Below are positions 35,180 through 47,131 of a stretch of 64,000 nt of DNA, piece by piece; within the stretch, counting starts at the first letter, position 1, and every line of letters begins with the position of its first letter. The notes under the pieces are model-generated. The model was not told the origin of the DNA, searched no databases, and saw only the letters and a program-made list of their open reading frames with translations. A program made the translations under genes and the position numbers. The stretch is from Dipteronia dyeriana (Eukaryota; Streptophyta; Magnoliopsida; Sapindales; Sapindaceae). Location of the stretch: positions 7,113,882 to 7,177,881 of the forward strand of contig CM065302.1 of assembly GCA_032871835.1 (NCBI GenBank). Direction: 5' to 3'.

Positions 35180-35489
35180 AAATAAGATAATTTTACGACG
35201 GTTAAAAACCGTCATAAACACATATTCATAATGGTTTAAAACCATCAACGATTCCAATGTCAAGAACGATTTTTTTTTTATAGTTGTAATTTATGATGGT
35301 TATTCTGTTTCAAGAGTTTATGAGGTCAAGATTTTATGACGGTTAAAAACCGTCAAGATTTTATGATAAAAAAAAACCTTCATAAATTAAAACCATCAAG
35401 AAACCACTCTTGACGCTGGATTCCTTAATGATGTAAAACCGTCATGAAGTAATTTAACCATCGTCAAACACCTTTTTTCTCTTGGAGTG
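33210..35489. mobile_element. Non-autonomous CACTA-like (En/Spm) element, 2.28 kb
   Basis: Left end CACTACTAGAAAAATG, right end in reverse complement CACTCCAAGAGAAAAAA. Three-base flanks TAG and TAA are compatible with a degraded 3-bp duplication. Both subterminal regions (about 33280-33440 and 35195-35450) repeat short GACGGTT / AACCGTC and AAACCATC units, the usual subterminal motif arrangement of CACTA elements. No transposase was found. Confidence 0.75.
33595..33765 (+). CDS. Small open frame in the CACTA element, 56 aa, unknown
   Basis: An ATG-initiated frame of 56 codons (MKVFLQEICVAGSTFYTMYD...) lies in a locally GC-richer block inside an otherwise AT-rich element. The end is followed by intron-like AT-rich sequence, so it could be a first exon or a captured host-gene exon. 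I do not recognise the product, and it may be untranslated. Confidence 0.3.
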   Translation: MKVFLQEICVAGSTFYTMYDLFESFNVTVNNTLRFSLGCSVNINLSTCNDTLFLLT

Positions 35490-35966
35490 TAAATCAGTCT
35501 AATGCAATTTTACTTACAAGTTGACGGATTTAGGAGATTAATAACACCAGAGAACTCATAAAGTACTAATTCATGATTGAACCTAACTTTTAAATGTTTG
35601 ATTTTAATTAAATGAACCACAATTAATTTTTTTTCTTTGGAATTACAAATGTTACAATATTTTTGGAAATTAATTTTTAAAAGGAAAATTGGGTACATAA
35701 ATTACAATTTTTTTATTTTCCATAAATTATGATTTCCATAAATACATATAAAAAAAATAATGATAGGCTGCCCAATGATTTGATTTGAGTTGTCAAAATC
35801 AGTAAATCGTAAGATTATTATCTAAGTGATAGCATCTTAACAACTCACATCCCACGTCTTCTTCCTTCTAAATAGACAGCTATTATAAATCTGAAAACTC
35901 CAATAATTATCAAAATTGAAGAAATATAACAGAATAAAAGATTAACAAAAACTAATAACAACTTAA
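35490..35966. other. AT-rich 3' flank of the F-box gene
   Basis: No gene found; it should contain the 3' UTR and polyadenylation region of the minus-strand F-box gene. Confidence 0.5.
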
Positions 35967-37094
35967 TTATTTGTATTTGTGTTTGGTCGTAATAAACGGA
36001 GGGTGTATCCAAATCTCTTGTAGCTTATCATCCTCCATCCAATCATAAACTTTGGATGGCCTCCTAGGAAAAGCACTCAACATGGAAAAGCAAGTAATGC
36101 CACCAAAACGACCAAGAGATTGAAACACCTTCCCTGCAGATTCTCTTGCATTTCCTGCTGCCGGAACCAAGAATGATGTCGGACTTGCCAATAATTTTTT
36201 ATAACCCAAAAACATAACTTGTTTTTCCATCATTTCATAATCCTCATCAAAAAATTTCTCTTCCAATGAATCAAACCTCAAGAACCGCCACAGACTATTA
36301 AAATTAGAATCATCATTATCGCTAGAATATAAAGGCAGCAAGTACGGTATTATAACATCTCCATTGAGTGCAGCACAAAGGTAGTCAGTGTAACTCGGTA
36401 ATCGTACTGGAAACACTTTCCATTCGTGTTGCTTTATGTTAAAAGTACCCAAATTGCCAGAAAATAAGCAATAGAAAAACTCACCTCCATAGGCCACATC
36501 CAATATAAAATGTCCTACATTTTCGAATTTAAATATCTTCCAGGATTTATCACCAACGCAACATGTTTTGATATTGAGTTTTTTCAGTTGAGTTGACAAA
36601 GCAATTACCATGCAATCTGGAGAAGTGGGGTCTAGGGAAAAGCAAGCCATGCTGCTAAGTTGACGTCGATCTCTATCCTTTAATTCAGGAAACTTAATAA
36701 TTTGGTTTGTAAAGGGATTGTAAAAGAAAAAGATAATTTTGCGAGCATAGATGTGTTTTGAGAAAAGCAGCCAACCGCATCTTGAAGCATGAAGTTTTGC
36801 ATCAAGAAAAAGATGTCTTTCTGGACACTCCTTGACAATATTATAACTTGTCTGTTTATTTGGATCACAAAGCTTGAAGTTGAAGGTACCACCATCATCA
36901 GATTTTTTACCCAAGTCATAACGCATCACCCACGGAAGATACTCTTCTGTACCCTGTTCTTGAGTTTCATCAAACACTTGCTTCCAACTCTTGCAGACCA
37001 AACTCGACACAAATTTATCTTTCCAATTTAATTTTTCCATTATGACTCTCACAATATCGTTTGAAAGATTAGGTTGCCACTCCTGCTTCTTCAT
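35967..37094 (-). CDS. F-box protein with DUF295 domain
   Basis: An uninterrupted single-exon frame of 375 codons, the only intact gene-sized frame in the window. Residues about 8-44 (LSNDIVRVIMEKLNWKDKFV, then VCKSWKQVF) form an F-box, which binds Skp1-type adaptors of SCF ubiquitin ligases. Residues about 80-350 match the DUF295 (KIB-like) propeller region, with RCGWLLFSKH and YNPFTNQIIKFPEL as typical blocks. Such proteins recruit targets for ubiquitination in nucleus or cytosol; the target here is unknown. The ATG at 37094 is the first in frame before the F-box. Its frame contrasts with the decayed TE frames around it, which suggests recent or continuing selection. It may belong to a lineage-specific tandem family with high turnover. 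Confidence 0.9.
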   Translation of the reverse strand: MKKQEWQPNLSNDIVRVIMEKLNWKDKFVSSLVCKSWKQVFDETQEQGTEEYLPWVMRYDLGKKSDDGGTFNFKLCDPNKQTSYNIVKECPERHLFLDAKLHASRCGWLLFSKHIYARKIIFFFYNPFTNQIIKFPELKDRDRRQLSSMACFSLDPTSPDCMVIALSTQLKKLNIKTCCVGDKSWKIFKFENVGHFILDVAYGGEFFYCLFSGNLGTFNIKQHEWKVFPVRLPSYTDYLCAALNGDVIIPYLLPLYSSDNDDSNFNSLWRFLRFDSLEEKFFDEDYEMMEKQVMFLGYKKLLASPTSFLVPAAGNARESAGKVFQSLGRFGGITCFSMLSAFPRRPSKVYDWMEDDKLQEIWIHPPFITTKHKYK

Positions 37095-38607
37095 TCTCTC
37101 TGATCTGAGATTTCTGAGCTTTCTGGGGTTTCAAGGTTTTCAAACTTTAATAGATAACCAGTTTGATGTCTTCGATCCGGAAACCGACTCCGTTATTAAC
37201 AATTTTTTTTGATAAAATTTGATCCAACAATGTATATCAGTATGTGATCAAATATATCATTATTAGTAAATAATTTAATCTGTTTGAAGAATTCGAGTCT
37301 TTTAGGAAACGTGCGACTTCGTCTTTAAAAAGTTTGATGTTCTTAGGAAATCTGCTATTAATAAGGCTTCTGATCCAACGGTTTATGTAAAATATATCAT
37401 TTTAAAAAGGGTAGATTACATTGACATCCCTCAACATTAGCAGTAATTTCACATATATGCAACATTTTCTCAAAATATCACAAACCACCTCTACAGTTAA
37501 TAGTCATATGTTAAAAGGTAAAAACTAAGGGGTAAAAGTGTCTTTTATCCTACCAAATAAGATAAATAAATAAATAATTTTTAAATAAAAAAGGATAGAT
37601 AAAAGAAATAATAAATAAAAAAACAAAGATTGGAATAATATATTACATCTACTTCATTCTCCATCTGTTTTTTTTCCTATAATTTGGAAATCGAAAGAAT
37701 CAACAATTCAGGCTCAATGTCGCCCATCTAACCAATAAAACCTAAGGAATTAAAATCACTTGAACTAGTGTGGGTTCAATGCCAATCTTAAAGCCTATTT
37801 ATTTTTTCCAGTTTATATCTATAAGGCCACTTTTCAGATTTTTTATTTGTTTTTTCTCAAATGTTAAGATCTGAAAATGGGCCTAAAATATCTGAAAAAA
37901 TCAAAGTCTAAAATCCTAACTTTTTTTGAAAGCATGTGCCACTTACATATATTCAACCTTTTTCTTCCAAAAATATCCTTAACAAACATAGCACTTACAA
38001 CAATATATTTGTAAAATCAAAACAAGCCCAATGAATTTGTTTGGCAACATTTCCAATTTCCTTCGTCTGACGAAGACCAAGGAGCACAGCTCCTCCTCCT
38101 TTTTTTTAATAAATAATTTTATTGTTTTTGAATGTTTATTCTTTAACCATATTTTAAATATTTATCACTTATACTTTTATAAATGTAAATTTATGTAATA
38201 ATAATTCATATTTTCGAAATTTTAAAGCACACTTTCAAATATTAATATAATTAATTAATATTAAAATATATTTTAAATATATAAACAAAAAAAATTATAT
38301 TAGATACAAATACATAAAACCATTAATAATAATAATAGTATATATGTCTTATTACCTGTTTTCAGATTTGATATTCAGACATCATAAATAAAAAATAAAC
38401 ACACCATTCAAATTTCAAATTATAGTCACTATTTAGACATATTCAGGTTTCAGATAAAAAAAACAAACCCCACCTTATTCAAGAATATTTGACCATTGAA
38501 AAATATGGTCAATATTGAAAGCAATCAAGTCAGGTGTTGTACAAATCCTAACGCCAGATAAAGCCTTCACGGTCCGATTAATGTGAATCAAAACGGACGG
38601 TTGAATT
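37095..38607. other. Upstream region of the F-box gene and AT-rich spacer
   Basis: 37095-37260 is the likely leader/promoter side of the F-box gene; no convincing TATA box was picked out. At 37404-37560 a TIR-like sequence occurs (GGGTAGATTACATTGACATC) without a found partner. 37790-38475 may be another degenerate hAT-like MITE. No further gene. Confidence 0.5.
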
Positions 38608-38615
38608 CCTGTGAT

Positions 38616-39260
38616 CATGGGCGGACCCATGAGAGGGCTACCCCGGGCTATATCACTGGCAACCTTTTGATTTTTTTTTAAAAACTATTATTAGTTTATT
38701 GCATAAATGTCCTTCAACCTTCTATTAATAGTAAATTAACTTTAACTGCAACTAATATTACTAAATAAACCCTTGAATATAACATTATTCACATTGCCTT
38801 TTTATTTTCATCCAATATTATTTTCATACTCTACTTTTTATCAATATTATTTTCATACTGTACTTTTATATTTTTGTAATCTATTTATGATATTTATTCT
38901 TTTATTAGGGCTATGATTTATAGAACTTTGACCTTAGATTACTTAATTTGTAGGTTTTTAGTGGGTTGAATGCTTAATGATTAACCTATTATAACTCAAG
39001 ATAAAAAGATAATAATAAAAACCAAAAGCAATGACCTATTGTAACTCAAATATGTAAATTTATACTTGTTTTATATAAAATATTCACATAAATTTTATTT
39101 TAATTGTTAATCTAAACATTCCATATTCACTCAGTTTTGCTCCGATTGTTAGATTAAACAATTCAAACAAGCCTTTAAAAGTAAATTTTCACACACACAC
39201 ACACACATATATGTATATAAGTTTAACACGGGTAACAAATATTTTCTGGATCCGCCCTTG
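38616..39260. mobile_element. Non-autonomous hAT-like element, 645 bp
   Basis: Ends CATGGGCGGACCCATG (left) and, in reverse complement, CAAGGGCGGATCCAG (right), the GGCGGATCC end type frequent in plant hAT elements. Flanks CCTGTGAT (38608-38615) and CCCGTGAT (39261-39268) form an 8-bp duplication with one mismatch, matching hAT. The interior is AT-rich with a CA repeat near 39191-39206. No coding capacity. Confidence 0.83.
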
Positions 39261-39269
39261 CCCGTGATC

Positions 39270-39900
39270 CACACACCCTTAATGAGCACAAACGTTGAAG
39301 ACTCTTTTAACTTCCCTATAAAAGTCAAACTTCCCATCAAAGGAAGAAGTTTGATATCTTTCTCTCAACTCACGCGAAAACTCTCTCAAATCTAGTTGAT
39401 CATTCTCTACATTTATTTCAGCCCACACCTCCACATTAATAGCGGATTCACCACCAAATCGAGGTCGACCCCAGTGATCACAACAGTTGATCAATCCAAC
39501 TCCTAGTCGACCCACGTTGAACGAAGGCATCCACTAGGGCATCGATCTAATACATTTATCGATATTATATATCGACCCAACCCTCGTTTGATCTACTATG
39601 ACTCAACGAATCCTCAGGGAATCGATTCGCCAATATCAATACCCAGCATCGATCTTGCAAGATCGACCCAAGTAATTGAGCTACACGGTTTGTCATTTCC
39701 TACTTCTCTTTCTTGTTCATTGAACATTATATTGACTTGGGCATCAGAGAGTTCCCTCAAGGTAACACCCCCTCATGTGGTCCGCCACTGCTTTTCTTTT
39801 GTTTTACAGGTTGTCAATATTATTAATTGTGGATCCGATCGACTACAAGATGAAGAAAAAAAAATTAAAATCTTGAATAGGAAAAAAAAACTCCAAAATA
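39270..39900 (+). repeat. Gypsy LTR fragment, probable
   Basis: Contains a TATA-like CTATAAAAGTC at about 39316, then several ATCGACC-rich and TTGACTTGGGCATCAGAGAG-like segments, a layout found in the R-U5 part of Tat-type Gypsy LTRs. No TG...CA pair, primer site or internal domains were found. The hAT-like element lies immediately to the left. Confidence 0.4.
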
Positions 39901-40038
39901 AAAAAAGAAAATAATACATTTTTAATTTTTTTAAGTACATCCATATCTAAAATTTTAAAAATAAATATTACTATAAACACTCATTCTAATGCCAAAAGCA
40001 ATGAAATGAATATATTAATTTTAATACATTTTATTTAT

Positions 40039-40200
40039 GAGTAATGCTAATCTTTCCAGCATTTTTTTCAAATTCTTTCCCAAATGACGTTGACACGTGA
40101 AGTGTAAACATGATATTGATACAGTAAGATATCAACATGATATTGACACATCCTGTGCCAAAATCATTTGGGATTTTTTTTTAAAAACCTAACATTACTC
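40039..40200. mobile_element. MITE, 162 bp, MULE-like
   Basis: Inverted ends GAGTAATGCTAAT and, in reverse complement, GAGTAATGTTAGG. A perfect 9-bp duplication TTTATTTAT flanks it (40030-40038 and 40201-40209). The sequence is AT-rich, which makes a chance match somewhat easier. The interior repeats ATGATATTGA-like units. No coding capacity. Confidence 0.75.
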
Positions 40201-40713
40201 TTTATTTATAGATCCTCTTAAATGATTAACACACCCAATTTATATATTAAAAAATTCGTATTATTTTTGGAATCAAATCCCCTTATAATAATAATTCAAT
40301 TTACTTTTGAAAATATCTCGAATGTAGAAGTCTTATGAAAAAAAAATGTAGAACTGATTTGTATATGGGGTCAAGAGATTTTCAATTTGAAATTCTCTTA
40401 TAAATACAGTTTTCTAAAAAAAATAATACTCATTGATATCTACAACTACCTTTTTATAAAATACTTTTTTATTTATCGATAGGGTTCATAACTAGACATA
40501 AAATAATGATAAAAATAAAAATAAAAATTAATACCTAACTTTGTGTGATTGGAGTCCTCTACAAATTCCTTTTTCATTACTTTGTTATGTGATAATCATA
40601 TGATGATGAGGTTTATTATAAGCTGAGGTTTATCGTAAGGGTTTTTTTTTAATAAAAAGATATATAGATATGTGTGTAATTAACAAGTGTACATAGCATT
40701 TGATTTATTTTTA

Positions 40714-40810
40714 GAGCAAGCGTCACTGCACCTTTCTGAGGTTTTTCATCTTGCATCTACAAACAACTTTATCAATAATTGACACTCAGATCCCCTCACG
40801 TTAGTCAACG
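40714..40810 (+). repeat. Dispersed repeat, copy 1
   Basis: About 95 bp, homologous to 63148-63245 in the same orientation (shared CTCTGAGGTTT-type start, CATCTTGCA, AAACAACTTTAT and AATTGACA blocks). It looks like one terminus of a TIR element family; the opposite end was not found. Confidence 0.6.
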
Positions 40811-42171
40811 GGTGTTAGATTTAACGTTTGACCATGTGATAACATCGAAAATCAAAATACCCTAATATTGACAATGTTTATTTACTTTTATAGCCTAGAA
40901 AAAGTTTAAAAAAAAATTATATATCAAAAATAAAAAACAATTCCACTAAATCCAAAAAATAAAAGAAAAAAAAATCACCAAATCCAAAATATTGTGTGGT
41001 GGACAAGGATGTCAATGGTTGAACGAACTCATTAGGAACCTAACATGAGGGGTTGGACCATAAATTTCAGCAAGGTAAATTTCGATGTGCCGGTGAAATC
41101 TTGGGATAGGTGTTCCTAAGTGGTTATTGATTCTTGATGATGAAATTCGTAGTTGTGGACAAAAGTTTGAAAATTCTCGCCATAAAGGAGGATTGTTGGT
41201 TATGGCTCGTATTTCCAATGGTTATCAAACGACATTTAACCAATACGGAGACTTCCTAGAAACATGAGAATCGTTTGAAAGTAGGAGATTGTGTTTGAGG
41301 GAAGCTTGAAAACCAAAGAAGAATTGAAAAACTGAATTCCGAAAGGAACCGCGAAGTGGACCATGGTGCGGACAAAGCGAATAGACTGCGATTTAGGGAG
41401 TGGTCAACTCCAGTGAGATTAACGCAGTGCAGACCACGGCTGAGGAAAAGGAACCAAACACTGTATTCTAAGTGGTGGACTTTAGTGGCTTTACACGGTG
41501 TAGGACGTGGGTTGCAAACCGTGACACGAACCACTGCAACTGTCTATTTTGTCTAGATCAGGAATATTACATGAAAATAGAAAATGTTTTCTTTTGGAAT
41601 TTATTGTGCTTATCGGAAAAAAAAAAGAGTTTATCTTCATGTATAATAGGAAAGTTCAGTACTTAAAGGAAAAGGATTTCTCCTTAACAAGAAAACTTGT
41701 CACAAATATGAAATACTATTTATGTAGAACAAGTAATTTTTATATATATAAAAGTAAAATTTCCTTTTATCTTAAACTACCTATAATTCAGACACTAGTC
41801 TTGATTCTATTTCCTTTGATTTCGACATCATAAATACCCATTTTGGACAGCATGTGGATGGGGATCATCCTATTTCATTAACAATCGTAGACTGAATAAT
41901 GTAATACGACGGCATATATGCCTTGTGAGAAAATAACTTTGTATATATCTGTTTATATATAAATTGCTTAATGTTTGTATATATGAAAAGAACCAAAGAA
42001 TATGTCCATCTATGCATAATCGTACTGAAAAATGGAGAGTCTATTTATTAATGACAATGGACATAACCTAAATGTTTTTACATAGTACTCAAATCAAAAA
42101 TAATAATTAATCAAAAGGGTTTATGAATTTTTAAGAATAGCAAACGCTTAGTAATTATTATTTTTAGAGAT
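40811..42171. other. Spacer
   Basis: No gene recognised. The block 41340-41550 has higher GC and short open frames on both strands, but no family could be assigned. Confidence 0.5.
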
Positions 42172-43942
42172 CCTTTGAAAAGTTAAAAGAATTCCGAGGT
42201 GGGACTATAAAGTCACTACAATCGAATCGTGGAGGTGAGTACCTTGACCAAGAGTTTGAAGACTTCATGGTCGAGCATGAGATAGTTTCCTAACTCATAG
42301 CTCCCGGTATACCTCAGTAAAATGGTATAGCGGAGAGGAGAAATAAAACCCTAATGAAAATGGTGAGATCTATGATTAGTTTCTAATCATTACCAAATTC
42401 CTTCTGGTTATATACATTACAAATAGCGGCATACATTTTGAATGTAGTGCCATCCAAATCTGTTCTTAAGACTCCCCTAAAGTTGTGGAATGGTCGTAAA
42501 GCTAGTTTGTGACATTTCCACATATGGGGGTGTCCAGCACACGTGCTAAAGAACAGAACTGGAAAGCCAGACTCCAAGTCTGTTGTCTGCCTGTTTGTAG
42601 GATACTCCTAGGAGACCAAAGGTGCAAACTTCTATAGTCCCGAAGATAACAAAGTATTTGTTATCGACAAATGCAACATTTCTTGAGGATAATTACATTA
42701 GTGACCATAAACCTCGTTCCAAGATTGTATTAAATGAGTTAGATCCTGGTGAGACTAGTGCTTCATCAACAAGAGTTGTTGATCCACAAACATCTGAGAG
42801 TCAAATGGTTCCTGATCAGAATACACTACCACCTAGACGTAGTGAGAGGGTTGTGAGACAACCTGAATGCTATTTAGCTATAGGTGAGGGACAACGTGTT
42901 GTCTCTGCTGATAGTGTGGATCATTGATAAGAAAGTAGTTTTCTTGGTCCTATACGTAGATGATATCCTACTCATTAGGAATGATATGAGAGTGATGTCT
43001 GATGTAAAGTGTTGGCTGGCTAGCCAATTCCAAATGAAAGATTTAGGAAAGGCAAGTTATGTTCTAGGGATCCAACTTATAAGGGATCGTAAGAACAAAC
43101 TTATAGCACTGTCTCAGACATCATATATCGATAAGATTCTTGTGTGATTTTCGATGCTGAACTCCAAGAACGGTAATTGACCTTCCAGGCATGGAGTTCA
43201 CTTGTCTAAGGAACAGTGTCCTAAGACACCTCAAGAAGTTGAGGATATGAGACATGTACCGTATGCATCGGCAGTAGGTAGTCTCATGTATACTATGCTA
43301 TGCATGAGACCGGACATATGCTATGCAGTGGGAGTAGTCAACAGATACCAGTCCAACCCAGAATTGGATCATTGGGTTGTTGTCGAGACTATTCTCAAGT
43401 ATCTTCAGAGAACGAGAAATTATATGCTAGTGTATTCCTGACATGATTTGATCCCATTAGGATACACGGATTCTGATTTTCAATCAGACAAGGATTCTAG
43501 AAAATCCACGTGAGGATCAGTATTCACCCTGGGTGGTGGAGCCATTGTGTGGAGAAAGTATCAAGCAATCTTGCATTGCTGACTCCACCATGGAAGCTGA
43601 ATATGTAGCTGCTTGTGAAGCTGCTAAAGAGACTGTTTGACTCCGTAAGTTCTTGAGTGATCTGGAAGTTGTTCCAGACCTGGATAAGCCCATCACACTT
43701 TATTGTGATAACAGTGGTGCTGTGGGTAATTCCAAAGAACCAAGAAGCCACAAGAGAGGGAAGCATATAGAGAGAAAGTATCATCTCATCAGAGAGATAA
43801 TACGGAGAGGAGATGTGATCGTCACCAAGATTGCCTCATAAGACAATCATGTTGATCCATTTACGAAGACCTTACCAGCTAAAGTGTTTTCGGGTCACCT
43901 AGATGGTCTAGGGTTACGAGACATGTCTCACATGCTTTAGTG
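42172..43942 (+). pseudogene. Copia pol remnant (integrase, reverse transcriptase, RNase H)
   Basis: Integrase C-terminal part is readable to about 42930 in broken frames ([33 protein letters not shown]). A large deletion then joins it to reverse transcriptase (VLYVDDILLIRNDMR with the YVDD box at about 42954; ASYVLGIQLIRDRKNKLIAL). RNase H is seen as STMEAEYVAACEAAKE and TLYCDNSGAVGNSKEPRSHK near 43590-43760. In-frame TAA, TGA and TAG codons occur throughout. Copia order (integrase before reverse transcriptase) is kept. Confidence 0.87.
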
Positions 43943-43954
43943 CAAGTGGGAGAA
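43943..43954 (+). other. Polypurine tract of Copia element 1
   Basis: CAAGTGGGAGAA directly precedes the LTR start TGTTGG at 43955. Confidence 0.7.
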
Positions 43955-45597
43955 TGTTGGGGTTTATGCCCTAAACATGTAACTTGTAAATGGATTTATG
44001 AAGTAAATAAAAAGAAATGTTCAATTCATTTTGTTATGTTATTTATTTTATAAACTTGTGTACATATTAACATCCTGGATTGCCGGATATAATCTCAAAC
44101 TGTGTATATGAGTGTCATATACAGATGGATACAGTAAGAGACATGCAATCTAAAGAGTCTATAGATAGCAAATAAAACTGGATATTTTATTGTGGTTAAT
44201 CTATAGTTGTGGTCCATTCTGTAATGTACAGTGATTATATCTTGAATCATTCATATGATATATGGGAATGGAGGCACCTTGTATGATGTGATCATATAGG
44301 ACTGGGTTATGATCTATATGAATCTCACACCAAGATCCGCTTACCGATGAGATTCATATATATCAACTAATGATGACTATATATGGGTGATCTTAATCCT
44401 GAGTATCTTATCGACTCATTCAGGTTAGATCGTGGTATTTGATATACCATGTGTGAGGTCAGATGCATTTCTTGATCAATATACTCCGTATGTTGGGATT
44501 ACGGTTTGGATTATGGCTAGAAAGGTTTGTATACAATAGTGAAATCCACTCCTTCTTGTGAGAAGTAGATGGTAGTTCCCTTAAGGGTTGATTCGGGGCT
44601 TGGACAATATGAGTGCTCTCCTAATTCCGTGAGGAAATAGGATTTATTGTCCATTAGAGAATCAATGGTACTTAAAGGATATATGTAATTAGAGGGGTAT
44701 AACGGACATTATGACCCAACTTTAATTATGAACTACTGTGGAGGATCACACCACATGTAATAGCTATATCGATGTACACCGAGTTGTATCGGTCTGTGTA
44801 AAAACGTCTGCAGTTGAGAAAGTGCAGCTTCGGGTTTTAGTGGCATAACACCGGAGTTAATAATCAAAGAATATTAATTAAAGAGTTTAACTAATGATTC
44901 CGAGGATTATTGGAGCTCAAAATACTGTGGGTCCATTAGGTTCCCTGGTAGCCCGATCGATTTAAGTAACAAGGGTCATGATTAATTAATTGGATTGTCC
45001 AATTAATTGTGTTACGAAAGTGACACGTATTTATTCGGGAATTAATTAAATAATGAGATTATTTAATTAATGAATAATGGTGATTAAATAAATTAAATAA
45101 TGAGATTATTTAATTATGTTATTAATCACTAAATGGAGGGTGTATGTTGATATTTATTTTTAAATAAAATAAGATAATGTGATTATTTTATTTTTTAAAT
45201 TAAATATTTTATTTTTAAATTTGAATAGTTTGAATTTAAAAATAAAATCAAATAAAAGATATGGTATATTTTTTACTTGAAAGTTTTTTTTTTAAAAAAT
45301 CAAATAAAAGATATGAGATATTTTTTATATGAAAGATTGTAAAAATCAAATAAAGTTTTGATCAAGTTTTTTAAAAGTTAAATTTATATATGTGATATAT
45401 ATATTAATTTTGAAAAAATAAAAGAAAAAAAACGCATGGGTGTGCGTTTGTATCTGGTCAAAAAGGTTTTTGATAAAAAAAAATTGATATATATATAAAT
45501 GAACAACACTAATATACCATTCTTTGGTTTTTAGAAAAAGCGTGTGTTGACAAAAAGAAAAAAAAAGGGTGAGTGCAGAATAGGCATGAGATGCAAC

Positions 45598-45653
<56 letters not shown>

Positions 45654-46111
45654 TTTTAACACACAAAAGACAGTGTGCTTATAACAAATATCAACAGATA
45701 TATCTGGGTTTGTATGAGATGTAAATAATGCAAGTATTGCATAGTGAAAATAAAGAAAGAGTTTCTTAATTTTCTTTCATCCTCAATTCTAAGATCTTGA
45801 GTCCGTAACGCGCCCACATGCAGTTACTAGTCTCGGGAGATAGCGAGGAAGATCAGTGGTACAGACTTGGAGTATATAGAAAAGTGAAGGAGCCTCCAAA
45901 CGTTGGCAAGGTTCTTAATCTTCTTCTTATTATTGATTAAAATTTTATGTATTTACATATATATTTTATTAGTGTAATAATTTTTATATGTAGTATTTGT
46001 TCCTAAAATAAATACGATCTCAAGTTCACTGGTCCCAGATACAGATTATGATCTGTATAAAAAAATTTAAAACCCATTTCCGTTGCGTGACCGGTGAACG
46101 GGGTTCCAACA
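43955..46111 (+). repeat. Copia LTR (3' LTR of element 1), 2.16 kb
   Basis: Starts TGTTGGGGTTTATGCCC and ends GGGGTTCCAACA, canonical TG...CA. Matches the LTR at 50876-53007 in inverted orientation and the solo LTR at 29307. An (AT)n tract at 45603-45650 occupies the same relative position as in the other copies. Confidence 0.88.
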
Positions 46112-47131
46112 GGTACATGTCTCATATCCTAAACTTCTTGAGGTGTCTTAGGACACTGTTCATTAGACAAGTGAACTCCATGCATAGAAGGTAAATTACC
46201 TTTCTTGGAGTTCTACATTAAAAATCGCATAAGAATCTTATCGATATATGATGCCTGAAACAGTGCTAAGAGTTTGTTCTTACGATCCCTTATAAGCTGG
46301 ATCCTAAGAACATAACTCGCATCTCCCAAATCATTCATTTGGAATTGGCTAGCCAGCTAGCCCTTTCCATCAAACAACACTCCAACTTCATTCCCAATGA
46401 GTAGGATATCATCTACGTATAGGATCAAGAAAACTACTTTCTTGTCAAAGAACGCTTGTAGACACAAGGCTCATCGACGTTTTGCTTGAAGCCATAGGTT
46501 TTGATCGCATCATCACACCTGATGTTCTAAGATCTAGATGCTTGCTTAAGTCTATAGATGGACCTTTGCAGCTTGCAAATCTTTTGCTCTTGATCTGGTG
46601 ACACGAATCCCTCTGGTTGCATCATATAGATGCTCTCATTAAGATAGCCATTCAAGAATGCAGTCTTGACGTCCATTTACCAAATTTCATAATCGAAATA
46701 GACAACAATGGATAAGAGAATCCTAATAGACTTAAACATGGATACTGGCGAGAAGGTCTCTTCATAATCGACCCCCTCTTTCTGGGTATAACCCTTGACC
46801 ACTAGCCTTGCCTTGCCTTGAAGGTCCCTACCTTCCCGTCTATTCCACTCTTTCTCTTGTAGATCCACTTACACCCTATGGGTTTTACCCAATCCAGTAA
46901 GTCTACAAGATCCCAAACTGAGTTAAAGTACATGGACTCCATCTCGAGATTCATGGCCTTAAGCCATTCCTCTTTATCAGGATCTTCTATTGCATTCTTA
47001 AATGTCAATGGATCATCCACACTATCAGTAGAGACAACACGTTGTCCCTTACCTATACCTAAATAGCGTTCAGGTTGTCTCACAACCCTCTCACTACGTC
47101 TAGGTGGTAATGTATCTTGATCAGGAACCAT
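46112..47131 (-). pseudogene. Copia reverse transcriptase (RVT_2 type), truncated
   Basis: Begins with PPRRSERVVRQPERYL and GCKWIYKRKSGIDGKV, then ARLVVKGYTQKEGVDYEETF, all hallmarks of the Copia reverse transcriptase start. It continues in broken frames (TAFLNGYLNESIYMMQPEGF) to the region before RNase H and is cut at 46112. Confidence 0.88.

Larger units (their letters stand above)
42172..46111 (+). mobile_element. Copia element 1, plus strand, 5'-truncated
   Basis: Holds integrase and reverse transcriptase/RNase H remnants, then a polypurine tract and a full 3' LTR (43955-46111). The 5' LTR, gag and protease are missing. Compared with the minus-strand copy at 46112-53007 it also lacks the first half of reverse transcriptase. 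It meets the second copy directly at 46111/46112. Confidence 0.87.
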
